A stretch of DNA of 41,199 nt from CAZKHG01 sp964552655 (GCA_964552655.1 CAZKHG010000028.1:1-41199); one strand, 5' to 3'. Counted from the first letter of the stretch, positions 26,201-36,157 are shown. Translations and numbers: made by a program. Notes: generated from the letters alone by a model not told the origin.

Positions 26201-29200
26201 CTTTGATAAGGATTTGCCCACCTTACCGTCTGTATCAATTTCATCAGATAATCCGGATCCCACAAGGGCTAAAGTGGGTGATGTTGTAACCCTTTATTTT
26301 AACGCCAATGAGAATATCGAAGGGGTTGTGGCAAAAATCAATAATAAAAACACAATCATTACAAATACCGCAGGTGATAATTGGACTGCAGATTATACAA
26401 TGGCTAGTTCCGATGCTGAAGGTTTACGTACATTCACCATTGATTTCAGGGATTATGCCGGGAATAATGGGGCTCAGGTAACTTCAACTACAGCTCCTTT
26501 TACCTCCGTCACTTTTGATAAAACCAAGCCAACCTTAACATCAGTTACAATTACTTCTGATAATGCTTTTAGCAACGACAGAGCCAGTGCAGGCGATACA
26601 GTTTTAGTAAGTTTTGCTGGTTCAGAGCAACTCAAAAATGTTGTTGCAACCATTTTAGGAAACCCTGCTGATAAAATCACAAATACAAGTGCTAATAATT
26701 GGGTAGCAAAATACAAGATGCTGGGAACTGAACCGGAAGGAGTGATTCCGTTTACCATCAATTTTGATGATATGGCAGGCAACTCAGGGACTCAGGTTAC
26801 CACAAAAACCACCGGGAATAATGTTACATTCGATAATACAAAACCAACTTTAAGCAATGTCCTGATATCTTCAAATAACCCCAATTCCACTCTGGCAAAA
26901 ACCGGAAATACAATTACCTTGACATTTTTCTCATCTGAGACAATTCAGAATGTTGTAGTAAATATTGAAGGGTCTCTAGCATCGCTTTCTAATAGCGGAA
27001 ACAGTTGGACTGCAACACATGTTCTTGGTGCTGAACCAGATGGTAAAATTGATTTTACCATTGATTACGAAGATTTATTTGGGAACGATGGTACCCAGGT
27101 GACTACAACATCCAACGGAGGCAAGGTAACTATTGACAATACAAAACCAACATTACCCACAGTGAGCATTAGCTCCAATAATGCCAATAATTCAAGAGCA
27201 AAGGTGGGTGACATAGTTACTATATCCTTCACTTCATCAGAAGGAATAAAAGGGGTTAGCGCCAGCATAGATGGCAGCGCTGCCGCTGTATCAGGCAACC
27301 CAACCGGGAAAAACTGGACCGCCTCGTACGTAATGCAAAATAGCAATAATGAGGGAAATGTATCTATAAATATTGCATTTAGCGATTCAACAGGGAATGC
27401 TGGTGATAATGTAACAGCTATCACATCTGGAACAAATGTTCGATTTGACAAAACAGACCCTGTGCTGAACCCGGTTACAATTTCGTCCAATAATACTGAT
27501 CCACAACGGGCAAAATCAATGGATGAGGTTACAATCTACTTCACTTCCTCCGAGGGAATCACCAATGTAGCCGCAACAATTGGCGGAAAAGCAGCCACAG
27601 TAATTAATACTAACCCACAGGCAACCCTTTGGACTGCAAAATACACCCTAACAGGTAGCGATAACGAAGGGGTCTTGGGGATTAATATCTCTTACAAGGA
27701 TTCAACAGGGAATATTGGATCCATCGTAACATCAACAACTAACTCTTCATTTGTAATTTTTGACAGAACAACCCCTTTAATAAGCAATGTTGTAATCTCA
27801 TCCAGTAATGCAAATACATCCAGGGCAAAGGCAGGGGATGAGATATCTCTAACTTTTAATTCCTCCGAGAGTTTAATAACTCCTACAGTTAATTTTCAGG
27901 GCAAACCGGCCACATCAATTGGCAATGTGGGAACAGCATGGACCGCCACCTGGGATCAAACCGGTGCAACCGATGGGATTGTGGACTTCACCATTGATTT
28001 CATGGATTTGGCATACAACTCCGGAACACAGGTAACCACCACATCCAATGGGAGCAGCGTAACAGTTGACAATGTTGTTCCAACTCTTTCAAATGTCAAT
28101 ATTGTATCCAACAATCCGAATACCAGCCTGGCTAAGGTTGGCGATGTGATTACGCTCACATTCAACTCATCCGAAGCTATTACTAATGTTATAGCCAATA
28201 TATGTGGCAATGCTTCAACATTATCTAGTGATCTGGCTAAAACAACCTGGACTGGGACTTATGTAATGCAAAGTAGCGATCCTGAAGGAATTATCCCAAT
28301 AGAAATCATATTCGAGGATTTAACCGGTAACCCCGGCGTTACTGTTACTACTACAAATGGAAGTTGGGTAAAATATAACAGTTCTATTCCTGTTCTAAAC
28401 AAGGTGACTATTCTATCCAATAATGCCGTTGATAACCAAAGAGCAAAAGCACTTGATCTGGTTACCCTGCATTTTGAATCATCGGAGGGTATAACTGTTA
28501 CCCATGCCAAGATTGGTGGACACCCTGCAACTGTTAATGGCACGGATGGCCTGAACTGGGATGCAACTTACACAATGCAGGATGGAGATAACGAGGGAAT
28601 ACAAAGCATTGATATCGCTTTTCAGGATTCAGCTGGCAATGTTGGAACCTCAGTTACAACCACAACCAATGGTACTTCCATCACATACGATAAAACACCC
28701 CCGGCGCTGTATGCTATTGCAATTATTTCTGATAATGCAAATACTGCCCGTGCCAGATCGGGGAATAACCTAACATTAACCTTTAAATCCACCGAAACAA
28801 TATTCACCCCAACAGTCACTTTCAATGGGAAACCCGCACTAACTGTAACATCGGCAGGTAATAGCTGGACTGCAACCTATCCTATTGATGTTTCCGAACC
28901 AGATGGTGTTGTTGATATCTCGATTGTGTACGATGACTTGACCAATAACCCAGGAACTATAGCAACTGCAACTACCAACGGATCAACAGTTACTGTTGAT
29001 AATACAGCCCCGCTACTCACAGATGTTTCCATCGCATCAAATAATTCCACAAGCACCCTTGCCAAGGTTGACGATTACATAACCCTTAATTTTGTTTCTA
29101 CTGAAACAATTCAGAATGTATTGGTTAATATTGCAGGAAATCCGGCCACAGTAATCAGCAATAACCCCGCAAAAACCAGCTGGACAGCTACCTACCAGAT

Positions 29201-32200
29201 GCAGGATAGCGATCCGGAAGGCACTATCTTATTTGATATCGCATTTGATGACCTAACTGGCAATATCGGCGCACCAGTTACAGTTACAACCAATAGTTCA
29301 AGGGTTAAATTTGATAAAACCTTGCCTACGTTATCTTCTGTTTCAATTTCCTCAGCAAATGCCACCCCGTCGCTCGCCAAAGTTGGCGATCTGGTAAGCA
29401 TCAACTTTACTTCAACCGAGGGGATCAGAAATGTTGCTGCTTTAATCGGGGGCAGATCATCAATCATAACCGGTAGCCCCGATGGTAAAACATGGGTGGC
29501 CTCTTACACCATGCAAAATATTGATGCCGATGGGGAACTCTCTATAGAAGTCTCTTTCCGCGACTCCACCGGGAACCTTGGCACCACCATCAACTCTACG
29601 AATGACGGCAGTTGGGTTATTTTTGACAAGACCAAACCTACCCTATCAACCGTAAGTATTTTGTCTGATAATGCTAATCCTCAGCTCGCAAAACCAGGCG
29701 ATTTGATTACATTAAACTTCATCTCTTCAGAGGGCATCAGGGATGTAAGCGTATTAATTGCTGGTGTTGCAGCAACTGTTTCTCCCCTTTCAAATACCAC
29801 CTGGACGGCAACCTATACAATGCAAAGCTCAGAGCCGGAAGGAATAATCCCATTCACAATTTCCTTCCGTGATTCAGTGGGAAATATCGGAACCAATGTA
29901 TCAGCAACCACTGACGGAAGCACAGTGCTATTCGACAGAACCATTCCAACCTTAACCAGTGTAAGTATTGCATCAAATTACACCAACGCAAACAAGGCTA
30001 AAACAGGGAGTACAATTACTGTTTTGTTTACTTCTTCCGAATCCATTCAGGCTGTTACCTCAACTATTCTGGGTCAGGTTGCTGCTGTGACAAACATTTC
30101 CGGGAATAGCTGGAAGGCAACCTTAACTCCCCTGGGAATAACAGAAGTCGAAGGTATTGTTCCATTCACAATTGATTTTGCTGATACTAAAGGCAACATC
30201 GGGTTAACAGTTAGTACGGTTACCGACGGCTCATCCGTTGAATATGACAAGACATTGCCCGATCTAGACTTTATATCTATAGAATCTGACCATACAAACC
30301 ACGATAAAGCAAGAGTAGGTAGTAAGGTAACCCTTCATTTTACTTCAACTGAAACAATTGAGGGTGTTAATGTTAAGATGAATAATAAAGCTGTTTTGGC
30401 TGAAAACTCATCAGGGAACACCTGGTTTGCAAACTATTACACAAGTTCCAGTGATATTGAAGGTAACGTGGGGTTCACCATTGATTACAAAGACATGGCA
30501 GGGAATTCAGGCGTTCAAAAATTCTTAACAACAGATGCCTCGGCAGTAAATTTTGATATGACCAAGCCGTTAATTACCAATGTGTATATCAAATCAAACA
30601 ATGCTGATACCTCCCTTGCCAAGGTAGGGGATATTGTTACATTAACTTTTAAAACAAGCGAACCTACAGAAGGAGTTGATGTCCGCTTTAATGACATTGT
30701 AACCCCAGCAACATCACCAGATAACATTAGCTGGACAGCTACTAAGACGATGGATGGTAGCGATAGACAGGGAATTATAGGTATATCGGTTCTTGTTTAC
30801 GATATGGCCGGTAACCTGAGTTCAACTATATACAACACTTCCAACGGATCATCGGTTAACTTCGATAAAACAGCCCCGGTAATTTCATCAATTACTGTAC
30901 CTTATGGTACATACAAGGTTGGGGATGTGGTTAAAGTTACCATACAGGCCGATGGGATTGATTATTCTTCCTTTGGAACAGTTGCTGTGAATAGTGCCAC
31001 CAGAGATACAGTTGTCAATAACAACAACGGGACCTATACCATTAACTATAAAGTGGAAGATGGCGATAACGATGTTCCTTTAACCTCTACTCTTAGTGTA
31101 AATATTCAGTTTATTGACAAGTTTGGTAATATTGGTCTATTGAAAACTATTGCAAATGTTACGGGTGGTGATGGTAAAATTAAAATAGATGCAAATGTTC
31201 CCAAAATCAATTCATTTATTAGCAATGCCGAGACACCTGGTATTTTAAAGGTTGGCGACAAGATACTTTTCTCGCTTACCCCACAAACACCTGAAACAGG
31301 ATTGATTGTTAGTCCTACAAGTTATAATGGGATAAATAATCTGGTTTGGAGTACAACAGATGGGGGAACCACTTACACTGCAAGCTATACCGTTTTGGAG
31401 AATACCCCTGAGTGGGAAATCCCCTTGCAGCTGGGAGATGTTATTCTGTCGGATGTTGCAGGGAACAGGGATACATTCAGCTATGCGTCAATTCAAAAGC
31501 AGATATTTACAGTAAAACCAACCATCGAGATTAAGGGGACAAAAACCAAATGCTATGATAATATCCCTGAAACCATTACATTCATGTTTACCGGAAAAGT
31601 TCCGTTCGACCTATACTATAGCATAAATGGGAACGCCGATACATTAGTAGGTATTAATACAACCTCCTACTCCATTCAAATTCTTGAGGGAACGGTATCT
31701 TTAGATAGTCTGATAGATGCATCAACCAACCGGATTTACTCAGCCCCGACAAATGCAACTATTATTGTTAACCCTTTACCGGAAGTAACTTTAAATATAA
31801 CAGGTTCACCCTATAGTAGCGAAGCTCCCAAAGATGAATTATCCAAGTACGTGGAACAGAGTGATAGAAGAAATGGGGTGTTCAGTGGTGAGGGTGTTGG
31901 ATTTTTAAGTGGAAACTATTATTTCTATCCAAGTACACTAAAGGATGCAGGTTTATTGGATCAAACTTTACCTTTATATTATACATATACTGATAGCAAT
32001 ACCGGATGTATTGGCAAAGCAACCGGGTCGGTTTATGTTTCGAGTAAACCCGTTAATATTCCCGATCTTATAGATAATAAGGTTTTCTGCAGCTATGCCA
32101 ATCCGGTTACATATAAAGGAATTTTACCTCCTGATCATACTGGTATATTCCAGGTTTTTGATTCAAATGACAACCCAGTTACTAAAGGGAATGGTTGGAA

Positions 32201-35200
32201 TTCAACTGACAGTTTAACCCTTGAAATTTCTCCACTTCAGCTACCTGTTGGAAATTACTATGTTAAGTACATTGCTTATTTGCTGCCACAATATCAGGAG
32301 GTGTCATCAATCACTAAAAATTTTTCAGTTGAAGCCAAGAAGACTGGTGTGGAGATACTGGGTTTAGAAACGGCTTATTGTTTTAATAGTAACGGGCCAG
32401 AGATCACTGTTACGGCTCCCGGGTTTGAAACAATAACAGGCGATAAAGGAAGGTTTGAGGGGCCATCGGTTTTTGCAATTATTGCTGATTCACATTCTGC
32501 CAAATTTAAGTACAAGGAAGCGCTGGCAAATTCAGATTATACATTAAAATACACGTACATCTCCAAAAATGGTTGCGAATCAGATCCGGTAAGTCACACT
32601 GTTCATATCAACCCATTGCCTGAAGTATCATTCTCCCTGTTGGATAACTATAATTATAATGGTCCCAGCTACGAGCTGAATGGAACACCAGCAGGAGGTG
32701 AATACAATTATGATAATAAGATTACTACCTCAACAACTTTCACTCCTAAAAACATATCCACCTCCTTAATTGGGGCAAACGTCCCATTTATATATAAGTA
32801 TAGAGAGCCAGTTACAGGTTGTGAGAATAGTCAATCTGCATCAACAATAATATACCGGGCAACTGAAACCATTCAGAACTTAAATTCCAACTACTGCTAT
32901 CAGGATTTAGCTGTGGATATTTCAGCTAGTTCATCCATTAGTGATACCATTACTGGTTCATTTATTAGCCGCAGGAATGCCCTTGAACCCAATGGGAGAA
33001 ATCAGGCCCGATATTTTCTTAACCGGTTTGCGAATAAAAATGATACGGTTTATTTCAACTACCAGCTTAAAGGAACCAGCTACTCCGTATCAACCATTGT
33101 TTATATCGATAGCATTGGTTCAGTAACCATATCGGGTATCAACACTGATTACTGTGTATCTCTCCCCAGAACAGAGGTATTTGGAACCCAGAACTATTCT
33201 GGTGGTGGTAGTGGTGTTTATACCTATTCCGGTAATCAAAGCGCTTTCTCTGCGTTCCCAACATCCGCTGAAATTTATCCTACAAAGGAATCCCCTGGTA
33301 TTTATAATATTAAGTACACCTTTACATCTAACAAAGGGTGTTCCATGTCTGAAACAAAATACTTTCAGATACATCCTTTGCCAGTGCCTGTTTTCGATGC
33401 AAGCATCCCTAATAATATCTTTATAAAAGCTGATCCTATTCAGCTTAGTGGGAATTATACAACCGGAATCTTCTCTTTCAGTGCAGCTTCCGGTGTAATC
33501 AACAACATCTTTAACCCATCGCTTACTGAAGGTGGAAGCATTCCAATTACCTATTATGTGAAAGATGAATTTGGCTGTGAAAACCAGACCGTAAAAACCA
33601 TCAATGTGATCAGCGCCAACGCATCTATTAGCGGAATTCCTGCAAATGGCTATGCATGTTACTTCTCTGATACATTAACATTAACAGGAATACCGGCCAA
33701 TGGATTATCAGGAGGTGAGATTTATGGTGATGGAGTTATAAATGATGGGCTGGGTGCAGATAAAGCACACTTCTATCCGAAGGTTGCCGGCAAAGGTGAG
33801 CACGATATCTTCTATAAATACAAATTTACTGATAATCAGACATATCTGATTTATTCCCGGAAGATTACCGTGGATTCAACTGGCGTGGTTCTAATTAACG
33901 GGTTAGATGACGATTACACCTATTGTGCAAGTGAATTCGCAAGCGGGGTTCAGCTTTTTAGCAATTTCTCGAATACTATTTTCAGCGGCAACGGAATAGT
34001 TGCCAAAAAATTCTACCCGGCTGATGCTCAAATTGGCTTAAACCGAATTAATGCTGAGTACACCAATTCAGTTACAGGATGTAAAATAAGCAGCTATAAA
34101 GATGTCACCGTTAACCCGATTCCAAATGTCAGGTTCACAGTTGATAATACCTGTACCGATCTGAAAACCATTCCGGTTGTTTTCTCCAATCATACCACAT
34201 CAATTGATAATGTAACTCAATGGAAATGGTATCTCGATGGCCAGGGGGTTGTTTCTTCAACTACCTATAATGCATCGAAAATATACAGTACCGGTGGTGC
34301 AAAACAGATCATTCTGTCGGCCACCACAGATAAAGGGTGCAACTCCACAAACGATACCATAGTATATATCGGCTCAGGAACTGCCGCCAAGTTTACCTGG
34401 TATAACGATTGTTATTCAACAGTTGTCCCCTCGCGGTTTGAGTTTACCTCCGATACTAACAGCGTTGATAATTACAAGTGGGTGATTGATGGCAACGTTC
34501 TTCAACAAAACAATAAAGCTGTTAATTACAATTTCCCAGGTGTTGGTATTTATGATGTTAAACTTGTGATAAAATCTAAAGATAACTGTAAAGATTCTAT
34601 CACCAAGCAGGTACCCATTCAACCAGTAATAAATTTTTCCGATTTGCCCAACTATAATTACTATCAGAATTTTGAGGAATCGGCTACCGATTGGTTCATC
34701 AAAAAAACGAATGAGGATGATTACACGAGCTGGAGTTTAAGCACCCCAGGCGGGAGTATAATTAACGGGGCAAGTTCCGGTACGAAGGCTTGGTTTACAG
34801 ACGTTGCCATAGATAAACAACATATTGAAAACTCACAGGTTGTAAGCCCGTGTTTCAACATGGATGTACTTTCCCGGCCAATGATTAAAATGGATATCTG
34901 GTCCTCACCTGAGGAGGGTCGTGATGGTGCAGTTATTCAGTACTCATTGGATGGCGGAATAGCCTGGAGCAATCTCGGAGACATAAATGATGGGCTGCAT
35001 TGGTTTAATGCAAATTCCATTAAAAGTAAACCCGCTAACGACTATATAGGCTGGAGCAAAAGCACAAACGGGTGGGTTAGCGCCCGCCATAATCTGGATA
35101 ACCTTATCAACGAAAAACTTATCAGGTTTAGGATAGTATATGCGGCTGATGCACAGGCAATTGTTCCTTTCAATGGCTTTGCATTCGATAATATCTGGAT

Positions 35201-36098
35201 TGGGGAAAGGCAGCAGCTACAGGTATTGGAATATTTTACGAACAATACACTCACTGCTGATAACAACTATATACATAATCTGGAGGTCAATGATAGCCTT
35301 GACCTGATCCCAATTCACTACTACACCGCAGGTGATCCATTGAACTACCGGGTTGGAACTTCATCAAGAATCTTTTTCTATGGGGTATCTCAGGTTCCGT
35401 ATGCATACTCAAATGGTATTATACCTTATGATTTTGCTGGTTCTAAATCAACTGCATTCGAAGACAGTCTGGATATTGCAAGTTTAAAGGATCCTGAAAT
35501 CAGCCTTTCAGTTGGAGGTTTGCCCAATGGGATAAATATTTCTCTTTCAACAGATGTTGCTAATAATAATATACCAAATCAGGACTTGATGCTGGTTTGT
35601 GCAATTGTAAAGAAAGAGGTTTCAGGTGCTTACAATGTAATTAAAAGGTTTGTTCCCGATCAGGGCGGAACGGTAATTAATAAGAATGGCTGGGTAGCTG
35701 GCACTGAAAAGAAAACCCAATCTATAACCATATCCTACTCTCCATCTGCTGATGATCTGAATAATACATATGGTGTAGCGTTTGTTCAGAATTTGCGCTC
35801 CAATAAAATTTATCAGGCTGCCAGATTTAACCCTTACATATTTACTGGAGTAAGGCCAAATGATATCAGCAGCCTGGTGGATGTATATCCAAACCCTGCC
35901 TCAACGAATCTGGTAATAGAAAGTGAGTATGAAATTCAATCTATCCAGGTATTCGATATTACCGGAAGGTTTGTGGGATCGGAAAAGCCAAACCAGCAAA
36001 GATTTGATCTGCCAGTTGATAAATTGAAGGGCGGTATTTACATCCTGAAGGGCAAAACCCAGAAGGGAGACTTTGTTAAGAAGTTTGTGAAACAGTAG
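23295..36098 (+). CDS. Giant secreted Ig-repeat adhesin-like protein with Omp28-like module and T9SS sorting domain
   Basis: The product is 4267 residues, roughly 450 kDa. It has a signal peptide (1-23), six non-identical Ig-like domains (24-661) and 18 tandem Ig-like repeats of about 104 residues (662-2530). Further Ig-like and NGC-type domains reach about 3605, followed by two PKD-like domains (about 3608-3775). A jelly-roll/MAM-like domain (about 3785-3972) precedes an Omp28-like module (about 3973-4178). The end is a T9SS type A domain (VDVYPNPAS, VFDITGRFVG, GGIYILKGK; about 4195-4267). The sorting domain implies export by T9SS to the cell surface or medium. Length and repeats suggest an adhesin or stalk; binding partners are unknown. 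It ends the seven-gene run, and a strong hairpin follows. Confidence 0.9.
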   Translation: MKNLRKLILLIAVSLISNTIYSQLNVSITSAESSPTKNSPFQVTITFSGGIPVTNFTVDDIVVGNGSKSGFDDTNNPIFTINIAPISDGTVTVDVGANVCDETNNAAPQFSIVYDGTAPNQPVITTFTDPVNNANKGAITLAGTAEANSTIHYSIASSGGGGPVTGTIAVNGSGSYSKADINVTALGDGTLTATVNAEDAAGNTSVDQTDTATKDVVAPNLYTVSIDQTAIYSGNQTALSFTFASAEIGTTYNFSITSSGGGTAVNGSGTIASANQQRTGINVSGLGDGTLTLSVTLTDAAGNIGSAATNTKLKDVVTQNPTLTTPPTDGADDPTVLIDFTLPEAAQTGTVKMTFTRTGGTNDNNAPHVITFNSNFEGSGQHTTSLNGADLSNNVNVSSVSSNPNDKLVDEAIYSVKIEYKDYLGNALASVTNTSFTYESDPPTADVVDITPDPRNGVVGLVNINFSRAVRVLTVDIGDFTLTLNGVSVNISSCPLDYTGSYSSGGYLLATNYRVDLSSVTSAEGDYVFTIVGGAVSGILTKGGSLFTTSASDDWKMDTTKPDVTISTTAPNPTKTSPIPFTAQFTETVTGFVSGDITVGNGTVTSFSAVDGDTYNFEVTPSANGTVTVDILANKCQDLAANDNNAATQKTIVFDNIAPTLSPVHIQSDNSNNTAYAKDGNTATITFTSSEPIQNVGVTINGIAATSVTGGPTSWTASRMLVGTSEGQVTFNITFEDLAQNTGTPVSSTTDGSKVLFYNTAPTLSSVTIASNYALHTDRARVGSIVSLTFSSVRELDNVVITIAGNSSVASPVGDNYNWTASYTMQSSDIEGAIPFTIDFTDMPENAGTRVTAITSGSNVTFDKTNPTLNSVTIASNNVHPEVVGDNGRVTLTITGSENIEITSATIGTSTDRVATVNGTAPTTNWTAYYDMDADVDDGGLIVFKINYRDLAGNTGSQVTTTTNSSSVTFDKDLPTLPSVSISSDNPDPTRAKVGDVVTLYFNANENIEGVVAKINNKNTIITNTAGDNWTADYTMASSDAEGLRTFTIDFRDYAGNNGAQVTSTTAPFTSVTFDKTKPTLTSVTITSDNAFSNDRASAGDTVLVSFAGSEQLKNVVATILGNPADKITNTSANNWVAKYKMLGTEPEGVIPFTINFDDMAGNSGTQVTTKTTGNNVTFDNTKPTLSNVLISSNNPNSTLAKTGNTITLTFFSSETIQNVVVNIEGSLASLSNSGNSWTATHVLGAEPDGKIDFTIDYEDLFGNDGTQVTTTSNGGKVTIDNTKPTLPTVSISSNNANNSRAKVGDIVTISFTSSEGIKGVSASIDGSAAAVSGNPTGKNWTASYVMQNSNNEGNVSINIAFSDSTGNAGDNVTAITSGTNVRFDKTDPVLNPVTISSNNTDPQRAKSMDEVTIYFTSSEGITNVAATIGGKAATVINTNPQATLWTAKYTLTGSDNEGVLGINISYKDSTGNIGSIVTSTTNSSFVIFDRTTPLISNVVISSSNANTSRAKAGDEISLTFNSSESLITPTVNFQGKPATSIGNVGTAWTATWDQTGATDGIVDFTIDFMDLAYNSGTQVTTTSNGSSVTVDNVVPTLSNVNIVSNNPNTSLAKVGDVITLTFNSSEAITNVIANICGNASTLSSDLAKTTWTGTYVMQSSDPEGIIPIEIIFEDLTGNPGVTVTTTNGSWVKYNSSIPVLNKVTILSNNAVDNQRAKALDLVTLHFESSEGITVTHAKIGGHPATVNGTDGLNWDATYTMQDGDNEGIQSIDIAFQDSAGNVGTSVTTTTNGTSITYDKTPPALYAIAIISDNANTARARSGNNLTLTFKSTETIFTPTVTFNGKPALTVTSAGNSWTATYPIDVSEPDGVVDISIVYDDLTNNPGTIATATTNGSTVTVDNTAPLLTDVSIASNNSTSTLAKVDDYITLNFVSTETIQNVLVNIAGNPATVISNNPAKTSWTATYQMQDSDPEGTILFDIAFDDLTGNIGAPVTVTTNSSRVKFDKTLPTLSSVSISSANATPSLAKVGDLVSINFTSTEGIRNVAALIGGRSSIITGSPDGKTWVASYTMQNIDADGELSIEVSFRDSTGNLGTTINSTNDGSWVIFDKTKPTLSTVSILSDNANPQLAKPGDLITLNFISSEGIRDVSVLIAGVAATVSPLSNTTWTATYTMQSSEPEGIIPFTISFRDSVGNIGTNVSATTDGSTVLFDRTIPTLTSVSIASNYTNANKAKTGSTITVLFTSSESIQAVTSTILGQVAAVTNISGNSWKATLTPLGITEVEGIVPFTIDFADTKGNIGLTVSTVTDGSSVEYDKTLPDLDFISIESDHTNHDKARVGSKVTLHFTSTETIEGVNVKMNNKAVLAENSSGNTWFANYYTSSSDIEGNVGFTIDYKDMAGNSGVQKFLTTDASAVNFDMTKPLITNVYIKSNNADTSLAKVGDIVTLTFKTSEPTEGVDVRFNDIVTPATSPDNISWTATKTMDGSDRQGIIGISVLVYDMAGNLSSTIYNTSNGSSVNFDKTAPVISSITVPYGTYKVGDVVKVTIQADGIDYSSFGTVAVNSATRDTVVNNNNGTYTINYKVEDGDNDVPLTSTLSVNIQFIDKFGNIGLLKTIANVTGGDGKIKIDANVPKINSFISNAETPGILKVGDKILFSLTPQTPETGLIVSPTSYNGINNLVWSTTDGGTTYTASYTVLENTPEWEIPLQLGDVILSDVAGNRDTFSYASIQKQIFTVKPTIEIKGTKTKCYDNIPETITFMFTGKVPFDLYYSINGNADTLVGINTTSYSIQILEGTVSLDSLIDASTNRIYSAPTNATIIVNPLPEVTLNITGSPYSSEAPKDELSKYVEQSDRRNGVFSGEGVGFLSGNYYFYPSTLKDAGLLDQTLPLYYTYTDSNTGCIGKATGSVYVSSKPVNIPDLIDNKVFCSYANPVTYKGILPPDHTGIFQVFDSNDNPVTKGNGWNSTDSLTLEISPLQLPVGNYYVKYIAYLLPQYQEVSSITKNFSVEAKKTGVEILGLETAYCFNSNGPEITVTAPGFETITGDKGRFEGPSVFAIIADSHSAKFKYKEALANSDYTLKYTYISKNGCESDPVSHTVHINPLPEVSFSLLDNYNYNGPSYELNGTPAGGEYNYDNKITTSTTFTPKNISTSLIGANVPFIYKYREPVTGCENSQSASTIIYRATETIQNLNSNYCYQDLAVDISASSSISDTITGSFISRRNALEPNGRNQARYFLNRFANKNDTVYFNYQLKGTSYSVSTIVYIDSIGSVTISGINTDYCVSLPRTEVFGTQNYSGGGSGVYTYSGNQSAFSAFPTSAEIYPTKESPGIYNIKYTFTSNKGCSMSETKYFQIHPLPVPVFDASIPNNIFIKADPIQLSGNYTTGIFSFSAASGVINNIFNPSLTEGGSIPITYYVKDEFGCENQTVKTINVISANASISGIPANGYACYFSDTLTLTGIPANGLSGGEIYGDGVINDGLGADKAHFYPKVAGKGEHDIFYKYKFTDNQTYLIYSRKITVDSTGVVLINGLDDDYTYCASEFASGVQLFSNFSNTIFSGNGIVAKKFYPADAQIGLNRINAEYTNSVTGCKISSYKDVTVNPIPNVRFTVDNTCTDLKTIPVVFSNHTTSIDNVTQWKWYLDGQGVVSSTTYNASKIYSTGGAKQIILSATTDKGCNSTNDTIVYIGSGTAAKFTWYNDCYSTVVPSRFEFTSDTNSVDNYKWVIDGNVLQQNNKAVNYNFPGVGIYDVKLVIKSKDNCKDSITKQVPIQPVINFSDLPNYNYYQNFEESATDWFIKKTNEDDYTSWSLSTPGGSIINGASSGTKAWFTDVAIDKQHIENSQVVSPCFNMDVLSRPMIKMDIWSSPEEGRDGAVIQYSLDGGIAWSNLGDINDGLHWFNANSIKSKPANDYIGWSKSTNGWVSARHNLDNLINEKLIRFRIVYAADAQAIVPFNGFAFDNIWIGERQQLQVLEYFTNNTLTADNNYIHNLEVNDSLDLIPIHYYTAGDPLNYRVGTSSRIFFYGVSQVPYAYSNGIIPYDFAGSKSTAFEDSLDIASLKDPEISLSVGGLPNGINISLSTDVANNNIPNQDLMLVCAIVKKEVSGAYNVIKRFVPDQGGTVINKNGWVAGTEKKTQSITISYSPSADDLNNTYGVAFVQNLRSNKIYQAARFNPYIFTGVRPNDISSLVDVYPNPASTNLVIESEYEIQSIQVFDITGRFVGSEKPNQQRFDLPVDKLKGGIYILKGKTQKGDFVKKFVKQ
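23643..23945. other. GC-rich island encoding a single Ig-like domain
   Basis: My count for 23641-23940 is 186 G+C in 300 bases (62%), against 23 of 60 (38%) in the next line. Third codon positions are overwhelmingly G or C here, unlike the rest of the gene. The island corresponds almost exactly to the second Ig-like domain (about residues 117-217), and its ends coincide with the domain's borders (after TAPNQP, before APNLYT). The reading frame is intact. Confidence 0.88.
25278..30884 (+). repeat. 18 tandem coding repeats of about 311 bases
   Basis: Each unit follows the pattern VxISSNN, RAKVGD, TLxFxSSE, a mid-strand with IxGxxA, WTATYxMxxSDxEG, IDFxDxxGNxGxxV, TTTNGSxVxFDKTxPTL. The borders fall at the DKTxPTL motif. 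The 5607 bases divide into 18 units averaging 311.5 bases (about 104 residues). Units are diverged at the DNA level, so this is an old array rather than a recent expansion. Two more degenerate units follow to about 31.5 kb. Confidence 0.88.
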
Positions 36099-36106
36099 AA
36101 AATGAG

Positions 36107-36135
36107 AAAGCCCCGAGAAAAATTTCGGGGCTTTT
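36107..36135. terminator. Bidirectional terminator between the giant gene and the convergent phosphatase gene
   Basis: A 10-bp stem, AAAGCCCCGA (36107-36116) with TCGGGGCTTT (36125-36134), has an 8-base AT-rich loop and T runs on both strands. It is the first clear terminator after the start of the seven-gene run at 11563. Confidence 0.9.
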
Positions 36136-36157
36136 CTTGATTTGATAACTATACCAC

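Noticed and set aside
24119..29467. Series of antisense open frames of 60-140 codons inside the giant repeat gene
   Set aside because: They recur at similar places in successive Ig repeats because the sense codons for Thr/Ser/Val/Asn-rich strands give few stops on the other strand; their products are low-complexity and have no independent support.
25278..30884. CRISPR-like regular spacing of repeats
   Set aside because: The period is about 311 bases, units are diverged, and the whole stretch is one open frame encoding Ig domains.
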